Below are positions 10,001 to 20,257 of a DNA stretch of 64,000 bases, one piece after another. The translations under genes and the position numbers were made by a program. This DNA comes from Serripes groenlandicus (lineage: Eukaryota > Mollusca > Bivalvia > Cardiida > Cardiidae), in NCBI GenBank assembly GCA_031761405.1, contig JASEVX010000008.1, positions 75,188,014 through 75,252,013 on the forward strand, given 5' to 3'. Under the pieces are notes generated by a model. That model had not been told where the DNA came from. It was given only the letters and a program-made list of their open reading frames with translations, and did not search any database. The first letter of the stretch is position 1. Each line of letters starts with the position of its first letter.

Positions 10001-11915
10001 GTGCACATTCTGATCTAGACCATCACTGGTCACAAACTCTATCGGGACCAGTATGTTTGGGTGCACAGTATGATCTGGACCATCACTGGTCACAAACTCT
10101 ATCGGGACCAGTATGTGTGGGTGCACATTCTGATCTGGACCATCACTGGTCACAAACGCTATCAGGACCAGTCTGTGGGGGTGCACAGACTGATCTGGAC
10201 CATCACTGGTCACAAACTCTATCTGGACCAGTCTGTGGGGGTGCACATTCTGATCTGGACCATCACTGGTCACAAACGCTATCAGGACCAGTCTGTGTGG
10301 GTATACAGTGTGATCTGAAACATCACTGGTCACAAACTCTATCTGGACCAGCCTGTGTGGGTGCACATTCTGATCTGGACCATCACTGGTCACAAACTCT
10401 ATCGGGACCAGTCTGTGTGGGTGCACATTCTGATCTGGACCATCACTGGTCACAAACTCTATCTGGACCAGCCTGTGTGGGTGCACATTCTGATCTGGAC
10501 CATCACTGGTCACAAACGCTATCAGGACCAGTCTGTGGGGTGCACAGACTGATCTGGACCATCACTGGTCACAAATTATATCGGGACCAGTATGTGTGGG
10601 TGCACATTCTGATCTGGACCATCACTGGTTACGAACTCTATAGGGACCATTCTGTGTGGGTGCACATTCTGATCTGGACCATCACTGGTCACAAATTATA
10701 TCAGGACCAGTCTGTGGGGGTGCACAGACTGAACTGGACCATCACTGGTCACAAACTCTATCGGGTCCAGTCTGTGTGGGTGCACAGTATGATCTGGACC
10801 ATCACTGGTCACAAACTCTATCAGAACCAGTCTGTGGGGGTGCACAGACTGATCTGGACCATCACTGGTCACAAACTCTATCAGAACCAGTCTGTGGGGG
10901 TGCACAGATTGATCTGGACCATCACTGTTCACAAACTCTCTCGGGACCAGTATGTGGGGGTGCACAGACTGATCTGGACCATCACTGGTCGAAAACTCTA
11001 TCAGGACCAGTATGTGGGGTGCACAGACTGATCTGGACCATCACTGGTCGAAAACTCTATCAGGACCAGTATGTGGGGGTGCACAGACTGATCTGGACCA
11101 TCACTGGTTACACATTCTATCAGGACCAGTCTGTGGGGGTGCACACACTGATCTGGACCATCACTGGTCACAAACTCTATCATGATCAGTATGTGGGGGT
11201 GCACACACTGATCTGGACCATCACTGGTCACACACTCTATCGGGACCAGTATGTGGGAGTGCACAGACTGATCTGGACCATCACTGATCACAAACTCTAT
11301 CAGGACCAGTCTGTGGGGGTGCACAGACTGATCTGGACCATCACTGGTCACAAACTCTATCATGATCAGTATGTGGGGGTGCACAGACTGATCTGGACCA
11401 TCACTGGTCACACATTCTATCAGGACCAGTCTGTGGGGGTGCATAGACTGATCAGGAACATCACTGGTCACACATTCTATCAGGACTAGTCTGTGGGGGC
11501 GCACAGACTGATCAAGAACATCACTGGTCACACATTCTATCAGGACCAGTCTGTTGGGGTGCACAGACTGATCAGGAACATCACTGGTCACACACTCTAT
11601 CAGGACCAGTCTGTGGGGTAGCACAGACTGATCAGGAACAACAATGGTCGCAAACACCAGACCATTTCTGTTCGACGCGGTCCTTGTAAGACCATTCATG
11701 AGCTGTTCCACGAGAAAACCATCACTGGTCACACATTCTATCAGGACCAGTCTGTTGGGGTGCACAGACTGATCAGGAACATCACTGGTCACACACTCTA
11801 TCAGGACCAGTCTGTGGGGTAGCACAGACTGATCAGGAACAACAATGGTCGCAAACACCAGACCATTTCTGTTCGACGCGGTCCTTGTAAGACCATTCAT
11901 GAGCTGTTCCACGAG
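7038..11915. repeat. 60-bp minisatellite, about 76 units, with higher-order repeats
   Basis: The core catcactggtcacaaactct recurs every 60 bp from about 7038 to 11640. Units differ in the ggaccagtctgtgtgggtgc part. There is a 120-bp dimer (7201-7320 = 7321-7440). A near-identical 1200-bp shift links 7981-9240 to 9181-10440 (one difference spotted: tgatctggac vs tgatctagac at 8811/10011). A 201-bp shift at the right end links 11521-11720 to 11722-11921. Two 59-bp units shift the register. Long open frames on both strands arise because 60 is divisible by 3. Confidence 0.95.
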
Positions 11916-12152
11916 AAAACCAACAGTGTGGACGTAAAGTATCGTGTCGGATCAGCCTAAGCATGCCGCAAAGGCCAACCCGGACAGACACTTTTCGACT
12001 CTTTTGGATTTTCTGTTTCAGGAATCATTACTCTAAGCATATATCCCCCTAAAACGGAATGTGTTGGCCCGGATTAGCCTGCGTGGACTGCTCAGGCTTA
12101 TCTGGTCGACGCATTACGCAGAGTCCATAATGTTGGTTTTCTCATGAAACTT
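11900..12152. mobile_element. GAGC-ended MITE, copy 1
   Basis: Left end gagctgttccacgagaaaac, right end gttggttttctcatgaaac (inverted). Inner inverted stretches are atcagcctaagcatgc and gattagcctgcg; the centre is tttcaggaatcattactct. The first 21 bp also appear at 11700-11720 as part of the 201-bp duplication of the neighbouring array. About 255 bp, no ORF. Confidence 0.8.
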
Positions 12153-12619
12153 CTAATTTTATTTATTTCGCGAAGATCTTAGTGACAATGTGACGTGCGG
12201 TAGAATGACAAACAAATATCGAATAAGTAATTACAGATCCGGCTATAAAAGTATATTTTATTTATATCATGTATATATAATCAATGATATATAGGACAAT
12301 CACAGTGACGTTCGATAGACACTAACAGTTTTACAGTTATGCACCTAGAACACTCACTTTATTCAAGCGAAACGAGGTTGGTTTTCACGGTTAACACTGA
12401 ACCATTCGGTATCCTTGGTTTTTTCCCCAGTGTGTATTGATAACACGACATACTGTAACAGGTAATTCATCACACAATTATGTATGTCATCAATGACATA
12501 GAGGATAATAACAACAGTATACGAGTAGTTTGTTTCGATGTATGATTTTAGTGGGGTTAAATGCCCTGTTCATCATGATTTTACGTTGTATCATGTATAC
12601 AGAATACTTATTTATGATC
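12153..12619. other. No feature recognised
   Basis: AT-rich unique-looking DNA between a MITE and a SINE. Confidence 0.4.
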
Positions 12620-12825
12620 CCTGAGTAAACATACGAGAACTGGGCTGAATCGTGCATTGCCCATGGGCACTCCGTCATGGCCAGCACAAGCGGGGATTGA
12701 CCCCTGGACGCCCCAGTTACAAATCCGCCCACGCTGTTCACTCCGCCATCGCCACCACAAGCGAGGATCGACCCCTGGACGGCCCAGTTAAAAATCCGCC
12801 CACGCTGACCCCGCCATGGCTTAAG
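12620..12825 (-). mobile_element. SINE family B, minus strand, head duplicated
   Basis: Read on the minus strand, two tandem tRNA-like heads are present, each with gtcagcgtgggcgga-like or aacagcgtgggcgga and a B box (ggggtcgatcctcgc, ggggtcaatccccgc). They are followed by tgacggagtgcccatgggca and a tail near cagggatcataaataag. Confidence 0.65.
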
Positions 12826-12934
12826 AATCAAAATGTTATGGGTTTGTAAGAGTTTTTTGTCGACGAGGGCAATTAGTCAAGGGATCGTGAGGTCAATACC
12901 CGGCCAAACCATTCATTTTTTCCGGACCGCCTAG

Positions 12935-14080
12935 TTTGTGAAATGGTAGAGAGCCCTCCTCGGGTGCGCGAGATTGCGGGTTCGATCCCCGGCCGGGTCA
13001 TACCAAATTCTTTAAAAAAATGTAGTAATTGCTGCCCTCCTTGGCGCTCAGGGTCGCAGGGTTAGCATAACGACTGACTAGTATGTGTCAGGATAACAAA
13101 AGGACCGGTAGTACTGATAATTTACACGGGAAACGCTGTCCTGAAATCGGCGTAAAGGATCATATAACAGGACCAGAAGTACTGGTAACTGGTGTCAGGA
13201 TAAAACTTATCCAGGAAACGCCGTGATATAACTGACTGTCTGGTGTCAGGATAAAACTTACCCAGGAAACGCCGTGATATAACTGACTGTCTGGTTTCAG
13301 GATAAAAGGACCAGTAGTACTGGTAACTTACCCAGGAAACGCCGTGATATAACTGACTGTCTGGTGTCAGGATAAAACTTACCCAGGAAACGCCGTGATA
13401 TAACTGACTGTCTGGTGTCAGGATAAAACTTACCCAGGAAACGCCGTGATATAACTGACTGTCTGGTGTCAGGATAAAACTTACCCAGGAAACGCCGTGA
13501 TATAACTGACTGTCTGGTGTAAGGATAAAACTTACCCAGGAAACGCCGTGATATAACTGACTGTCTGGTGTCAGGATAAAACTTACCCAGGAAACGCCGT
13601 GATATAACTGACTGTCTGGTGTCAGGATAAAACTTACCCAGGAAACGCCGTGATATAACTGACTGTCTGGTGTCAGGATAAAACTTACCCAGGAAACGCC
13701 GTGATATAACTGACTGTCTGGTGTCAGGATAAAACTTACCCAGGAAACGCCGTGATATAACTGACTGTCTGGTGTCAGGATAAAACTTACCCAGGAAACG
13801 CCGTGATATAACTGACTGTCTGGTGTCAGGATAAAACTTACCCAGGAAACGCCGTGATATAACTGACTGTCTGGTGTCAGGATAAAACTTACCCAGGTAA
13901 CGCCGTGCTATAACTGACTGTCTGGTGTCAGGATAAAACTTACCCAGGAAACGCCGTGATATAACTAACTGTCTGGTGTCAGGATAAAAGGACCAGTAAT
14001 ACTGGTAACTTACCCAGGAAACGCCGTGATATAACTGAAACATTGTTGAAAGCGGTGTAAAACACAAACAATCAATCCGA
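12935..14080 (+). mobile_element. SINE family C with internal minisatellite expansion
   Basis: tRNA-like head: A-box-like gaaatggtagagagccctcc and B box gggttcgatccccggc at about 12979-12994. The body has cgctcagggtcgcagggtta. The 3' end has gccgtgatataactgaaaca, ttgttgaaagcggtgtaaaa and caatcaatc. Between body and tail the segment is expanded to about 15 copies (13190-14035). Confidence 0.8.
13190..14035. repeat. 51-bp minisatellite inside a SINE, about 15 units
   Basis: The unit runs gtcaggataaaacttaccca, ggaaacgccgtgatataact, gactgtctggt. gtca recurs 51 bp apart (13366, 13417). The longer first and last units (about 13300 and 13985) still carry ggaccagtagtactggtaac, as normal SINE copies do. 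So the 51-bp unit is a deletion derivative of the SINE segment. The minus strand is open because 51 is a multiple of 3. Confidence 0.93.
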
Positions 14081-14836
14081 TGAATTACAAAAGTCGCTGT
14101 GACTAACTTCATTCGTATTCTATTACTGGACTAAATAGTATATGTGTTTAAATAGTCTCAAACGAATGATATGCAATCTCATAACAAAAAACACAAACAA
14201 TCAATCCGATGAATTACAAAAGTCGCTGTGACTAACTTCATTCGTATTCTATTACTGGACTAAATAGTATATGTGTTTAAATAGTCTCAAACGAATGATA
14301 TGCAATCTCATAACAAAAAACACAAACAATCAATCCGATGAATTACAAAAGTCGCTGTGACTAACTTTATTCGTATTCTACTACCGGACTAAATAGTATA
14401 TGTGTTTAAATAGTCTCAAACGAATGATATGCAATCTCATAACAAAAAACACAAACAATCAATCCGATGAATTACAAAAGTCGCTGTGACTAACTTTATT
14501 CGTATTCTACTACCGGACTAAATAGTATGTGTGTTTAAATAGTCTCAAACGAATGATATGCAATCTCATAACAAAAAACACAAACAATCAATCCGATGAA
14601 TTACAAAAGTCGCTGTGACTAACTTTATTCGTATTCTACTACCGGACTAAATAGTATGTGTGTTTAAATAGTCTCAAACGAATGATATGCAATCTCATAA
14701 CAAAAAACACAAACAATCAATCCGATGAATTACAAAAGTCGCTGTGACTAACTTTATTCGTATTCTACTACCGGACTAAATAGTATATGTGTTTAAATAG
14801 TCTCAAACGAATGATACGCAATCTCATGACAAAACA
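14062..14836. repeat. 129-bp tandem repeat, 6 copies
   Basis: acacaaacaatcaatccgat starts at 14062, 14191, 14320, 14449, 14578 and 14707. The first copy begins exactly in the 3' tail of the family-C SINE. Units 1-2 share attactggac; units 3-6 share ctaccggac, which shows stepwise spread. The array ends at an acaaacttcgctcgctcg variant. Confidence 0.95.
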
Positions 14837-15046
14837 GACAAACTTCGCTCGCTCGTAAATAGATATGATGACAGCCCCGTACAGGACAGATTGATCAAAC
14901 TGTCTCTTAACAAATATTTCGATATTCAACAGGTAACATAATCCATATAAATAAAGAAGCGATTTATATCTCGCTTTTTTGTTTGTATGGTATATTATGC
15001 TGCTTTCAACAATTGTCCAACTATATCGGGGCGTTTCCTTGGTAAG

Positions 15047-15265
15047 TTAAACCCTTCCCCTCATACGACAGTTCTGCAGCAGACGACTTTGAACATATTT
15101 TGTCAAAACATAGAAAATCTCTATAATTGAATGAATAACCTATGATTAAAAGTGGAAAACATTGTGGCAAAAGGAGAAATTGCTCGTTTTGACCAATTTC
15201 GTCTGTTGTCACTATGTTTTCAAAAAAACGATTGCTGAAAGCGTCTACATAAGGGAATGGGTTAA
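15047..15265. mobile_element. TTAA-MITE, full-length copy
   Basis: TTAA at both ends (15047-15050, 15262-15265). Left arm acccttcccctcatacgaca with ctgcagcagacgacttt. Right arm contains gaaagcgtctacataaggga. The centre is attgctcgttttgaccaatt. Confidence 0.8.
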
Positions 15266-15269
15266 AAGT

Positions 15270-15450
15270 ACTATACTGGTCGGTGGTCCATTTATCCTGA
15301 CACCAGTCAGTCAGTCAGCTGTAATGCATACCCCCAATCATGTACGCCAGGGAGGGACAGCGATTATTACTAAAGAAATAATAAGTCTTTGGTCTAAGCC
15401 GACCGGGGATCGAACCCTCATCAATGCACCACAGAGGCGGTCTATACTAC
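15270..15450 (-). mobile_element. SINE family C, minus strand, truncated
   Basis: Read on the minus strand, the B box ggttcgatccccggtcgg is at about 15403-15420 and the body ends in ggtgtcaggataaatggacc. The 3' core is missing. Confidence 0.6.
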
Positions 15451-15616
15451 ATGCAGTCCGGACTGATAGTTGTGCACAGGCTCACGCGGGCAGTCAGTCA
15501 AGTGGTTGTGAGATCAAATCCAATATCGGCCAACATTCTTTCCGACGTTTGCATAAAAGTGTCTTTCATCTTCCACCTTACAATCTATGTTGAAAACCGT
15601 AAGCTGCTTGGAAAGA

Positions 15617-15935
15617 CAGTTGTAATGATTAAATGGGGTTTAACGCCGTTTTCAACAATTTTTCAGTCATATCACGGCGACCAGTTCACCTACTCATGCA
15701 TTTCCTGGTTTTCCCACACTAGTACACCACACAACATACTTTCCAAACAACTGGCTGATTTTCCACATAGATTGTTAAACAGCCTATTGGTGAAAGACGA
15801 ATGACGCAGGTCACAGTGACTTTTGTCAAACGTCGGAAAGAATGTTGGCCGAGCTGGGATTCGAACTCACAACCGCTGGATTGACAGCCCGCGTCGCTAC
15901 CGACTGAGCTACCGGGGCTCGGTCAGTTGTAATGA
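15617..15935 (-). mobile_element. SINE family A, near full-length, 12-bp TSD
   Basis: SINE 15629-15923 lies between cagttgtaatga repeats (15617-15628, 15924-15935). Read on the minus strand it has an intact tRNA-like head: A box tagctcagtcggtagcgacg and B box ggttgtgagttcgaatccca. Then ttggccaacattc-like body, cagccagttg, tactcatgtg-type segment and the 3' core ending ggcgttaaacccc. It is the best reference copy of the family in the window. Confidence 0.9.
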
Positions 15936-16970
15936 GAACTGGTGTGTGGAAGCCAAGAAACACATGGGTAAGAGAACTGGTGTGTGGAAGCCAAGAAACA
16001 CATGTGTAAGAGAACTGGTGTGTGGAAGCCAAGAAACACAAGGGTATGTGAACTGGTGTGTGGAAGCCAAGCAACATATGGGTATATGCACTGGTGTGTG
16101 GAAGCCAAGAAACACAAGGGTATGTGAACTGGTGTGTGGAAGACAAGAAACACATGGGTATGTGAACTGGTGTGCGGAAGCTAAGAAACACATGGGTATG
16201 TGAACTGGTGTGTGGAAGCCAAGAAACACAAGGGTATGTGAACTGGTGTGTGGAAGCCAAGAAACACATGCGTATGTGAACGGGTGTGTGGAAGCCAAGC
16301 AATACATGGGTATGTGAACTGGTGTGCGGAAGCCAAGAAACACATGGGTATGTGAACTGGTGTGTGGAAGCCAAGAAACACAAGGGTATGTGAACTGGTG
16401 TGTGGAAGCCAAGAAACACATGCGTATGTGAACGGGTGTGTGGAAGCCAAGCAATACATGGGTCTGTGAACTGGTGTGCGGAAGCCAAGAAACACATGGG
16501 TATGTGAACTGGTGTGTGGAAGCCAAGAAACACAAGGGTATGTGAACTGGTGTGTGGAAGCCAAGAAACACATGCGTATGTGAACGGGTGTGTGGAAGCC
16601 AAGCAATACATGGGTATGTGAACTGGTATGCGGAAGCCAAGAAACACAAGGGTATGTGAACTGGTGTGTGGAAGCCAAGAAACACATGCGTATGTGAACG
16701 GGTGTGTGGAAGCCAAGCAATACATGGGTATGTGAACTGGTGTGTGGAAGCCAAGAAACACAAGGGTATGTGAACTGGTGTGTGGAAGCCAAGAAACACA
16801 TGGGTATGTGAACTGGTATGTGGAAGCCAAGAAACACATGGATATGTGAACTGGTGTGTGGAAGCCAAGCAACACATGGGTATGTGAACTGGTGTGCGGA
16901 AGCTAAGAAACACATGGGTATTTGAACTGGTGTGTGGAAGCCAAGAAACACATGGGTATGTGAACTGGTC
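15936..16970. repeat. 38-bp minisatellite inside a SINE, about 27 units
   Basis: aactggtgtgtggaagccaa recurs every 38 bp (15937, 15975, 16013 and on). The unit ends aagaaacacatgggtatgtg. Variants (gcaatacatggg, gaacgggtg, gtgcggaagc) recur at about 114 bp or a multiple, indicating a small higher-order pattern. The unit matches the family-A segment actggtgtgagaaagccagg aaacacatg. Several long open frames on the minus strand are a by-product. Confidence 0.95.
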
Positions 16971-17024
16971 GCCATGTAATCTTGACCTGAATTGTTCACT
17001 AGAACCAGTAAACTACTTGTATAA

Positions 17025-17470
17025 GTATGGTGATGGAACCAGCAAACAACATGTTGATGACACAAGTTGCGGGAATCGAGCAGGTTAAGGGTTAATCCTT
17101 TCCCACATACAGAAAATCTGCAGCAGACGACTTTGAAAGCATTTAGGCAAGATTATGTTAAATCTTTTAAAGGGAAAGTTTACATATTCAGAGGAATTGA
17201 AAATATTGTGGCAAACGGTGAAATTGCTCGTTTTGAGTAATTTCTTCTTTTGTCACAATGTTTTCGAATGTCGTCTGCTGCAGAGGCGTCATAAAGCGTC
17301 TGTATGTGGGAAAGGGTTAAACTATCAGTGAAGGAACCAGCAAACAATATGCTGATGATACCAGTTGCGGGACTCAAGCAGGATAATGGTTACACTATTA
17401 GTGAAGGAACCAGCAAACAAAATGTTGATGATACCAGTTACGTGAATCAAGCAGGATAATGGTAAAGTTA
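17025..17470. repeat. About 70-bp repeat, 3 copies, first split from the rest by a MITE
   Basis: gaaccagcaaacaa(c/t)atg occurs at about 17035, 17335 and 17408, followed by a caagcaggataatggtta-type end. The TTAA-MITE 17092-17320 sits between copies 1 and 2. Confidence 0.8.
17092..17320. mobile_element. TTAA-MITE, full-length copy with readable empty site
   Basis: TTAA at 17092-17095 and 17317-17320. Left arm tcctttcccacatacagaaa; right arm gcgtctgtatgtgggaaagg. The neighbouring repeat unit without the MITE reads caggataatggttacactat at the same place. Confidence 0.88.
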
Positions 17471-17474
17471 TCAG

Positions 17475-18084
17475 TAAATCATACCTTGAGTCGTTGATTT
17501 TTTTTTATATATATCAACAAAATATCACAAAATCACAAAATCAGTATTAAACAGTTGATGCACAAACGATGTCTCGCAACAATCAAACTTAAAACCGTGA
17601 ACTGATCACTGTTGATGTCAATAATGTTTCATCCTGTAAACTGCAAACGTCATGAATATTTTAAACAAATTTGAGAAATGGGTCGTTACGAATTAACGAA
17701 GTGTGACGAGAACTAACTCATTCGATGCTTATGGCTGTATTAACGGTTTGTAAATGTTAACAATACAGAAACGGTTCATTGGTCACGACCAGTTTATAGA
17801 ACAGAACAGAACACAGTGACTTATACAACAGGGTAGAGTCATGTACGTGAGTGCTGGTGCTTGTTTGATATAAATGTACTCGTATAGATTGTTGTCGAAC
17901 AAGGGGTCTTATGTGAATGCCTCGGAAGGTACACCGTTTTGTTCACACTAAGCTGTTAAGACATGTTTTAAGACTGTAAGAATGAAGCAAATTGCTCTCG
18001 AACATTTCTGTAAATTGTTTTTATTAGATTAATATTTTTTATTATTGAATTGTGTTTTATTCCGTTGATAACAGTATGTCACTT
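17475..18084. other. No feature recognised
   Basis: AT-rich DNA with a short T/TA run near 17500. No exon or repeat identified. Confidence 0.4.
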
Positions 18085-18310
18085 TCCTGTATAAATTACC
18101 AGTACTGTTGGTAATTATCCTGTGTAAATTACCAGTACTGTTAGTAATTATCCTGTGTTAATTACCAGTACTGTTGGCAATTATCAAGTGTAAATTACCA
18201 GTACTGTTGGTAATTATCCTGTGTAAATTACCAGTACTGTTGGCAATTATCCTGTGTAAATTACCAGTACTGTTGGCAATTATCCTGTGTAAATTACCAG
18301 TACTGCTCCC
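18085..18310. repeat. 33-bp tandem repeat, about 7 copies
   Basis: taattatcctgtgtaaatta ccagtactgttgg recurs every 33 bp (18112, 18145 and on). The unit resembles the minus-strand family-C SINE segment gtaatttaccagtactg / tttatcctg. The array ends where the LINE begins. Confidence 0.9.
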
Positions 18311-19897
18311 TCGTAATAGTGGGGGAGTAAGTGTTTTTGTAAAACATGAACTATTTAAATCTGGCTTTGTTAAGAGAATTTGTTACGATTACACAGATTG
18401 TGTAGTACTCCTGTTGAAATGTAGTTCCATTTATGGTATAAATGACATTATTTTATATATTACTTATGTCTCACCGGAGTATTCATCAGTTTATACAAAT
18501 AGTCTTGAAAATAATGGCATCCTACAATGTTTCCCACTTACGCATGCATTTCCCAGACTGTCATATTTTACTAGCTTGAGACTTCAATGCAAGAACTAAA
18601 GATTTAACAGATAAGATTCTGTTTGACGATCTTGACTATTTATATAACTCGGATATCAGTAATTATGAATCTGATCTTTTTGACATGCCACGTAACAACA
18701 GAGATAACGAGAGATACAATTGTTTTGGTAAATCCTTAACGGAACTATGTTGCACTCATAATGTTCATTTTCTTAATGGCAGGTTATTTGATGATAAAGA
18801 TGGTAATTATACATGTGTAGCGAACGATGGTCACAGTGTAGTTGATTATCATATTGCCTCGAGCGAGTTTTTTCCCCTAGTGTCGTACTTTAATATGGAA
18901 GAAGTGGATTGTTCCGACCATTTTCCTCTATATGTACAATTTAAATTTAATTGTTCAAATAATATTTCATCGTCTGCATGCGAAAATGAACAGCTACGCA
19001 CATATGATAGTTGTAAATGGGATGCTAGTAAGGAGGATACATTTTATGAAGTTTTCAATAGTAAACTAACTGAAGTTTCAGAAAATATTTTACAAAACAT
19101 TGTGATAAGTGCAAACTCTGGTATTCAGTCAATAGTTGACTTGTATCAGAGTACTGCAATATCATGTGGCTTGAAAAGAAAAAAGCATCACAAAACGGAA
19201 AACTGTTCCAAACCCCAGTGGTGGGACACAGAATGCTCTTTGGCTAAACAGGGGAAATATTCATTGTTGAGAAGATTTAGATGGTCTAATCTTGAGTCAG
19301 ACTTTGATTTATACAAGTCTCGAACTGCCTTCAAATATATCTTTCGCATTAAAAAAAATGCATACCAGTGTAAAAATAGACAGTTACTTTTGGATTGTAG
19401 AAAGAACCCTAATCAATTTTGGAATTTGGTGAATAAGCAAAAATATTAAATCGAAAATTGAAATCATATTAGCAGTTGTGAATGGGTCAAATATTTCAGT
19501 AGTTTATTATTTTCAAAGACAACCAACAAACTATACAGGACATAAATATTAATAGTTGCCAATCAAATAACATCGTTGATTATCTATTAAATTCTCCCTT
19601 TGCATATGAGGAAATAATTAGAAGTATATCAACATTGAAAAAGGGAAAGACACATGGTAAGAACGGAATCGGGGCGGAATTCTATAAGAAAACATGTTTT
19701 GAAATATTGCCATTTTTTAACTTTTTATTTAATAATGTTTTAAATACAGGTAATTTTCCAGAAATGTGGACTGAAAGTGTTACCATACCATTGCATAAAT
19801 CTGGTGCAAAAAATGACCCATCTAAGTATAGGGGTATTTTGCTTCTTAATACTGTGTACAAAGTTTTTTGTCGTATATTAACTGATAGGTTACTGGT
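18308..19897 (+). pseudogene. Non-LTR retrotransposon, endonuclease plus partial RT, decayed
   Basis: It starts inside the endonuclease domain (GGVSVFVKHELF) and continues through a frameshift and an in-frame TGA in the position just before DFNARTKD (18570-18600). It then runs open 18685-19449: endonuclease end SVVDYHIASSEF and DCSDHFPLYV (the catalytic SDH motif), then the linker with KPQWWDTEC. A TAA follows at 19447, then a frame change. The RT fingers read FAYEEIIRSISTLKKGKTHG and SVTIPLHKSGAKNDPSKYRG, then NTVYKVFCRILTDRLL. RT catalytic motifs, thumb and 3' UTR are missing because the sequence gives way to a MITE arm at 19898. APE-type LINE; the clade (CR1/L2/jockey-like) was not resolved. 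Dead copy. Confidence 0.85.
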
Positions 19898-19975
19898 ATG
19901 GTATTTCTTTCCTTTTTGCCACACTGTTTTTAAAAGTCGTCAGCTGCAGATGCGTCACAATACGACGGAGTTAAT
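19898..19975. mobile_element. TTAA-MITE, single arm
   Basis: tttttgccacactgttttta, then gtcgtcagctgcagatgcgt. The outer end is lost. It terminates the LINE copy. Confidence 0.6.
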
Positions 19976-19991
19976 GATCCATAGACATAAT

Positions 19992-20257
19992 TGAGCCTTC
20001 CCGCGAGAAAAACAAACAGTATGGCCTCTGCGTAATGTATCGACCCAGATCAGCCTGCACAGTCCGCGCAGACTGATCCGGACAGACACATTCCGTCTCA
20101 GGGGAATAGAGATATAGAGTAATGATTCCTGAAACATAAAAAAACTACGGGAGGCGAAAAGTGTCTATCCGGGTAAGCATGCGCGGCATGCTTAGGCTGA
20201 TCCGGGTCGATACTTTACGCAGAGTCCACAAAGTTGGTTTTCTCGCGGGACGGCTCA
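19992..20257. mobile_element. GAGC-ended MITE, copy 2 (inverse orientation)
   Basis: Ends gagccttcccgcgagaaaaa and gttggttttctcgcgggacg gctc. The centre is read in the opposite sense to copies 1 and 3: agtaatgattcctgaaaca. Next to it the hairpin satellite starts directly. Confidence 0.85.

Larger units (their letters stand above)
15470..16990 (+). mobile_element. SINE family A with internal minisatellite, split by a second SINE
   Basis: The head is at 15480-15530 (agtcaagtggttgtgagatc, degenerate B box). The body follows: caacattctttccgacgttt and agctgcttggaaagacagtt. It is split at 15629-15923 by a minus-strand family-A copy with a 12-bp target duplication. The body then resumes as a 38-bp array and exits at about 16960 with tgtgaactggtcgccatgta, where an ordinary family-A copy has gtgaactggccgcc. 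Confidence 0.75.

Noticed and set aside
13297..14112. 271-codon minus-strand frame with a 17-residue repeat
   Set aside because: Translation of the 51-bp SINE-derived array; the ends run into the SINE tail.
15842..15920. Possible functional tRNA gene (good A and B boxes, minus strand)
   Set aside because: It continues into a SINE body with target duplications, and no complete cloverleaf acceptor stem was found. The same applies to 46310, 47815 and 46820.
15826..17065. Minus-strand frames of 294-349 codons with Cys/His-rich repeats
   Set aside because: They are translations of the 38-bp SINE-derived minisatellite and overlap each other in several frames.
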